Shown: piece by piece, positions 5,386 to 6,790 of the stretch | How the letters are laid out: the number at the start of each line of letters is the position of its first letter | How positions within the stretch are numbered: the first letter of the stretch is position 1 | Assembly: GCA_903913355.1 (NCBI GenBank) | Contig: CAIWKU010000077.1 | Location: 1-6,790, forward strand | Origin: an uncultured Bacteroidota bacterium | Lineage (GTDB): Bacteria; Bacteroidota; Bacteroidia; Chitinophagales; Chitinophagaceae | Length of the DNA: 6,790 bases | Reading direction: 5' to 3' | The notes under the pieces: generated by a model | What the model was told of the DNA's origin: nothing | What the model saw: the letters and a program-made list of their open reading frames with translations, nothing else | The model's database searches: none | Translations under genes and position numbers: made by a program

Positions 5386-6171
5386 ATGTGTGCAACTTGC
5401 GGATGCGATACTGACGCTACTTCAGCAATACATCATTTTGGAGATCACGAGCACGCGAGCCATCAACATGGCGAGCAACATACACATGATCATCCGCATC
5501 CTTCACCAAAAACAATTGTGGATGTTGAAAAAGATGTGTTATACCAAAATAATTTGCTGGCAGAAAGAAACCGGGGGTATTTTGATGCAAAAAATATTCT
5601 TGCATTAAACCTGGTAAGTTCTCCAGGCTCTGGCAAGACATCTTTGTTAGAAAGAACACTGATTGATCTTAAAGACAAACTAAAGTTTGCTGTAATTGAA
5701 GGTGATCAGCAAACAACTAATGATGCTGACAGGATTCATGCTACGGGCACAAAAGTTACACAAATCAACACCGGTAAAGGGTGCCATCTTGATTCACATA
5801 TGGTATTACATGCATTGCAAGGTATGCGGCCACAGGAAAATTCAGTATTGTTTATTGAGAATGTAGGCAACCTGGTTTGTCCTGCTATGTTCGATTTGGG
5901 CGAAAAGGAAAGAGTGGTTATCATTAGTGTGACTGAAGGAGATGATAAGCCTTTGAAATATCCGGATATGTTTTATTCTTCTACGCTCTGTATTATTAAT
6001 AAGATCGATTTACTTCCCTATGTTCCTTTTGACATTGATAAAGTAAAAACCAATGCCAAAAAAGTGAATCATAAGCTGGAAATATTGGAAGTAAGCTGCA
6101 CAACGGGTCAAGGACTTGATCAATGGTACGAATGGTTACAGGCAAAAGTTACTGTTGCCGAATTAACATAA
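5386..6171 (+). CDS. hypB: Hydrogenase nickel-incorporation GTPase HypB
   Basis: HypB is a cytoplasmic SIMIBI-class GTPase that works with HypA to load nickel. The 261-residue protein has three visible parts. The N-terminal CxxCGC motif (MCATCGC, Cys2/Cys5/Cys7) matches the high-affinity Ni site of E. coli HypB. A His-rich stretch has ten His between residues 16 and 38, the kind used for nickel storage or buffering in other HypBs. The GTPase domain has the Walker A motif SPGSGKTS (79-86), the GDQQTTNDADR segment (106-116) and NKID (205-208) for guanine specificity. The G-domain metal site is seen as Cys133-His134 (GKGCHLD) and Cys165 (NLVCP). The ATG at 5386 places the CxxCGC motif at the extreme N-terminus, as in the family. 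It lies 30 bases after hypA and 23 before hypF, so it belongs to the same operon. Confidence 0.97.
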   Translation: MCATCGCDTDATSAIHHFGDHEHASHQHGEQHTHDHPHPSPKTIVDVEKDVLYQNNLLAERNRGYFDAKNILALNLVSSPGSGKTSLLERTLIDLKDKLKFAVIEGDQQTTNDADRIHATGTKVTQINTGKGCHLDSHMVLHALQGMRPQENSVLFIENVGNLVCPAMFDLGEKERVVIISVTEGDDKPLKYPDMFYSSTLCIINKIDLLPYVPFDIDKVKTNAKKVNHKLEILEVSCTTGQGLDQWYEWLQAKVTVAELT

Positions 6172-6194
6172 ACCATGCAACTCTCTGTAAAATC

Positions 6195-6790
6195 ATGAAA
6201 CATACGTTTCACATTCATATCAATGGCATTGTACAGGGAGTTGGTTTTCGCCCCTATGTTTGCAGACTTGCAGAGGAAATGGGTATTACTGGCTATGTAA
6301 ACAATACAGTCAATGGCCTTTTCATTGAAATGAATGCCTATGCAGACCAGGGGCGTAACTTTTATAATCAACTCATATTTCATCCTCCCCAAAATGCAAT
6401 TATTTCCGAGCATAGCATTCAGTTAACGAATACTAAAAAATTTTCAGGCTTCACCATTCAGCAAAGCAGCAATCATGAGGAGCCTGATATGATGATTACC
6501 CCGGATATTGCCATCTGCCCGGAATGTAAAAATGAACTGACCAGCCTTTCTGATAAAAGGAGCGGCTATGCATTTATCACATGCCTTAATTGCGGCCCCA
6601 GGTACTCAATTATTGAGGAACTTCCTTACGATAGAGAGAACACAACAATGGCTGATATTGTAATGTGTGAAAGCTGCCAGAATGAATATAGTAATATACA
6701 TAACCGACGTCATTATAGTCAGACCAATTCCTGTCCTGATTGTGCAATAAAAATGCACCTATATAGCAATCCGGAAACAGAATATAGTTG
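6195..6790 (+). CDS. hypF: Carbamoyltransferase HypF, N-terminal part (runs off the window)
   Basis: HypF converts carbamoyl phosphate to a carbamoyl adenylate and transfers it to HypE, giving the cyanide ligands of the active-site iron. Only the first 198 codons of a protein normally about 750 residues long are present, open to the last base. An acylphosphatase domain (about 1-92) shows VQGVGFRP (13-20) with catalytic Arg19, and GYVNN (33-37) with Asn37. The zinc-finger pair follows: Cys108/Cys111 (CPEC) with Cys130/Cys133 (CLNC), and Cys158/Cys161 (CESC) with Cys180/Cys183 (CPDC). The linking segments GPRYSIIEELPYDRENTTM and NRRHYSQTNSC are typical of HypF. The YrdC-like and carbamoyltransferase domains would lie beyond the edge. 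The ATG at 6195 fits the family N-terminus; no Shine-Dalgarno sequence is evident. After the last zinc cysteine the sequence reads CAIKMHLY rather than the more common CGP, a small departure. HypC, HypD and HypE genes would be expected further right. Confidence 0.95.
   Translation, partial: MKHTFHIHINGIVQGVGFRPYVCRLAEEMGITGYVNNTVNGLFIEMNAYADQGRNFYNQLIFHPPQNAIISEHSIQLTNTKKFSGFTIQQSSNHEEPDMMITPDIAICPECKNELTSLSDKRSGYAFITCLNCGPRYSIIEELPYDRENTTMADIVMCESCQNEYSNIHNRRHYSQTNSCPDCAIKMHLYSNPETEYS

Noticed and set aside
6175..6198. Seven-codon open frame (MQLSVKS) overlapping the hypF start, considered as a coupling or leader peptide
   Set aside because: It is too short to distinguish from chance; the stop overlaps the hypF ATG, but nothing else supports translation.

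Overview
The window is a [NiFe]-hydrogenase locus split into two divergent transcription units, almost certainly from a member of the Bacteroidota (a Chitinophagaceae/Sphingobacteriia-like lineage is my guess). The lineage call rests on intergenic DNA that is very AT-rich, starts with no recognisable Shine-Dalgarno sequence, a Bacteroidota-type TAnnTTTG -7 promoter element in front of the structural operon, and the character of the proteins. No alignment was run, so the lineage is an inference.

Layout. Bases 1-66 hold six copies of an 11-bp tandem repeat that runs off the left edge. Bases 67-302 are AT-rich and show no gene. A clear intrinsic terminator (303-329, minus strand) closes the leftward operon. 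Read on the minus strand from 4651 to 365, that operon is: small subunit (Tat signal, three Fe-S clusters, C-terminal anchor), a 156-bp gap with a strong hairpin, large subunit (NiFe site, cleavable C-terminal tail), membrane cytochrome b, and the large-subunit maturation endopeptidase. Bases 4652-4797 form the divergent control region. Rightward from 4798 come a 70-aa secreted or membrane protein with a HupE-like AHPGHG start, hypA, hypB and the first 198 codons of hypF, which runs off the right edge.

How it works together. The small and large subunits form a periplasm-facing, membrane-bound H2-uptake enzyme. Its electrons pass through the small-subunit clusters to the cytochrome b and then to the quinone pool. 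The small subunit carries all six cysteines of the proximal [4Fe-3S] cluster that marks O2-tolerant group 1 (1d-type) enzymes. HypF (CN ligand synthesis) and HypA/HypB (nickel delivery) build the active site, after which the endopeptidase removes a 17-residue tail from the large subunit.

The most interesting non-coding signal is in the divergent region. Two ATGA-N6-TCAT palindromes, with the TGA-N6-TCA core typical of CRP/FNR-family sites, lie exactly 22 bp apart. The two candidate -7 elements are mirror-symmetric about their midpoint (4731.5). Each box would therefore sit near -41.5 for one promoter and -63.5 for the other, a possible shared activator switch for both operons. The enzymes themselves belong to a well-known system; I see no evidence of an entirely new one. 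The small HupE-like protein, the intercistronic hairpin, the apparent lack of HyaE/HyaF-type chaperones and the 11-bp array are secondary points of interest.
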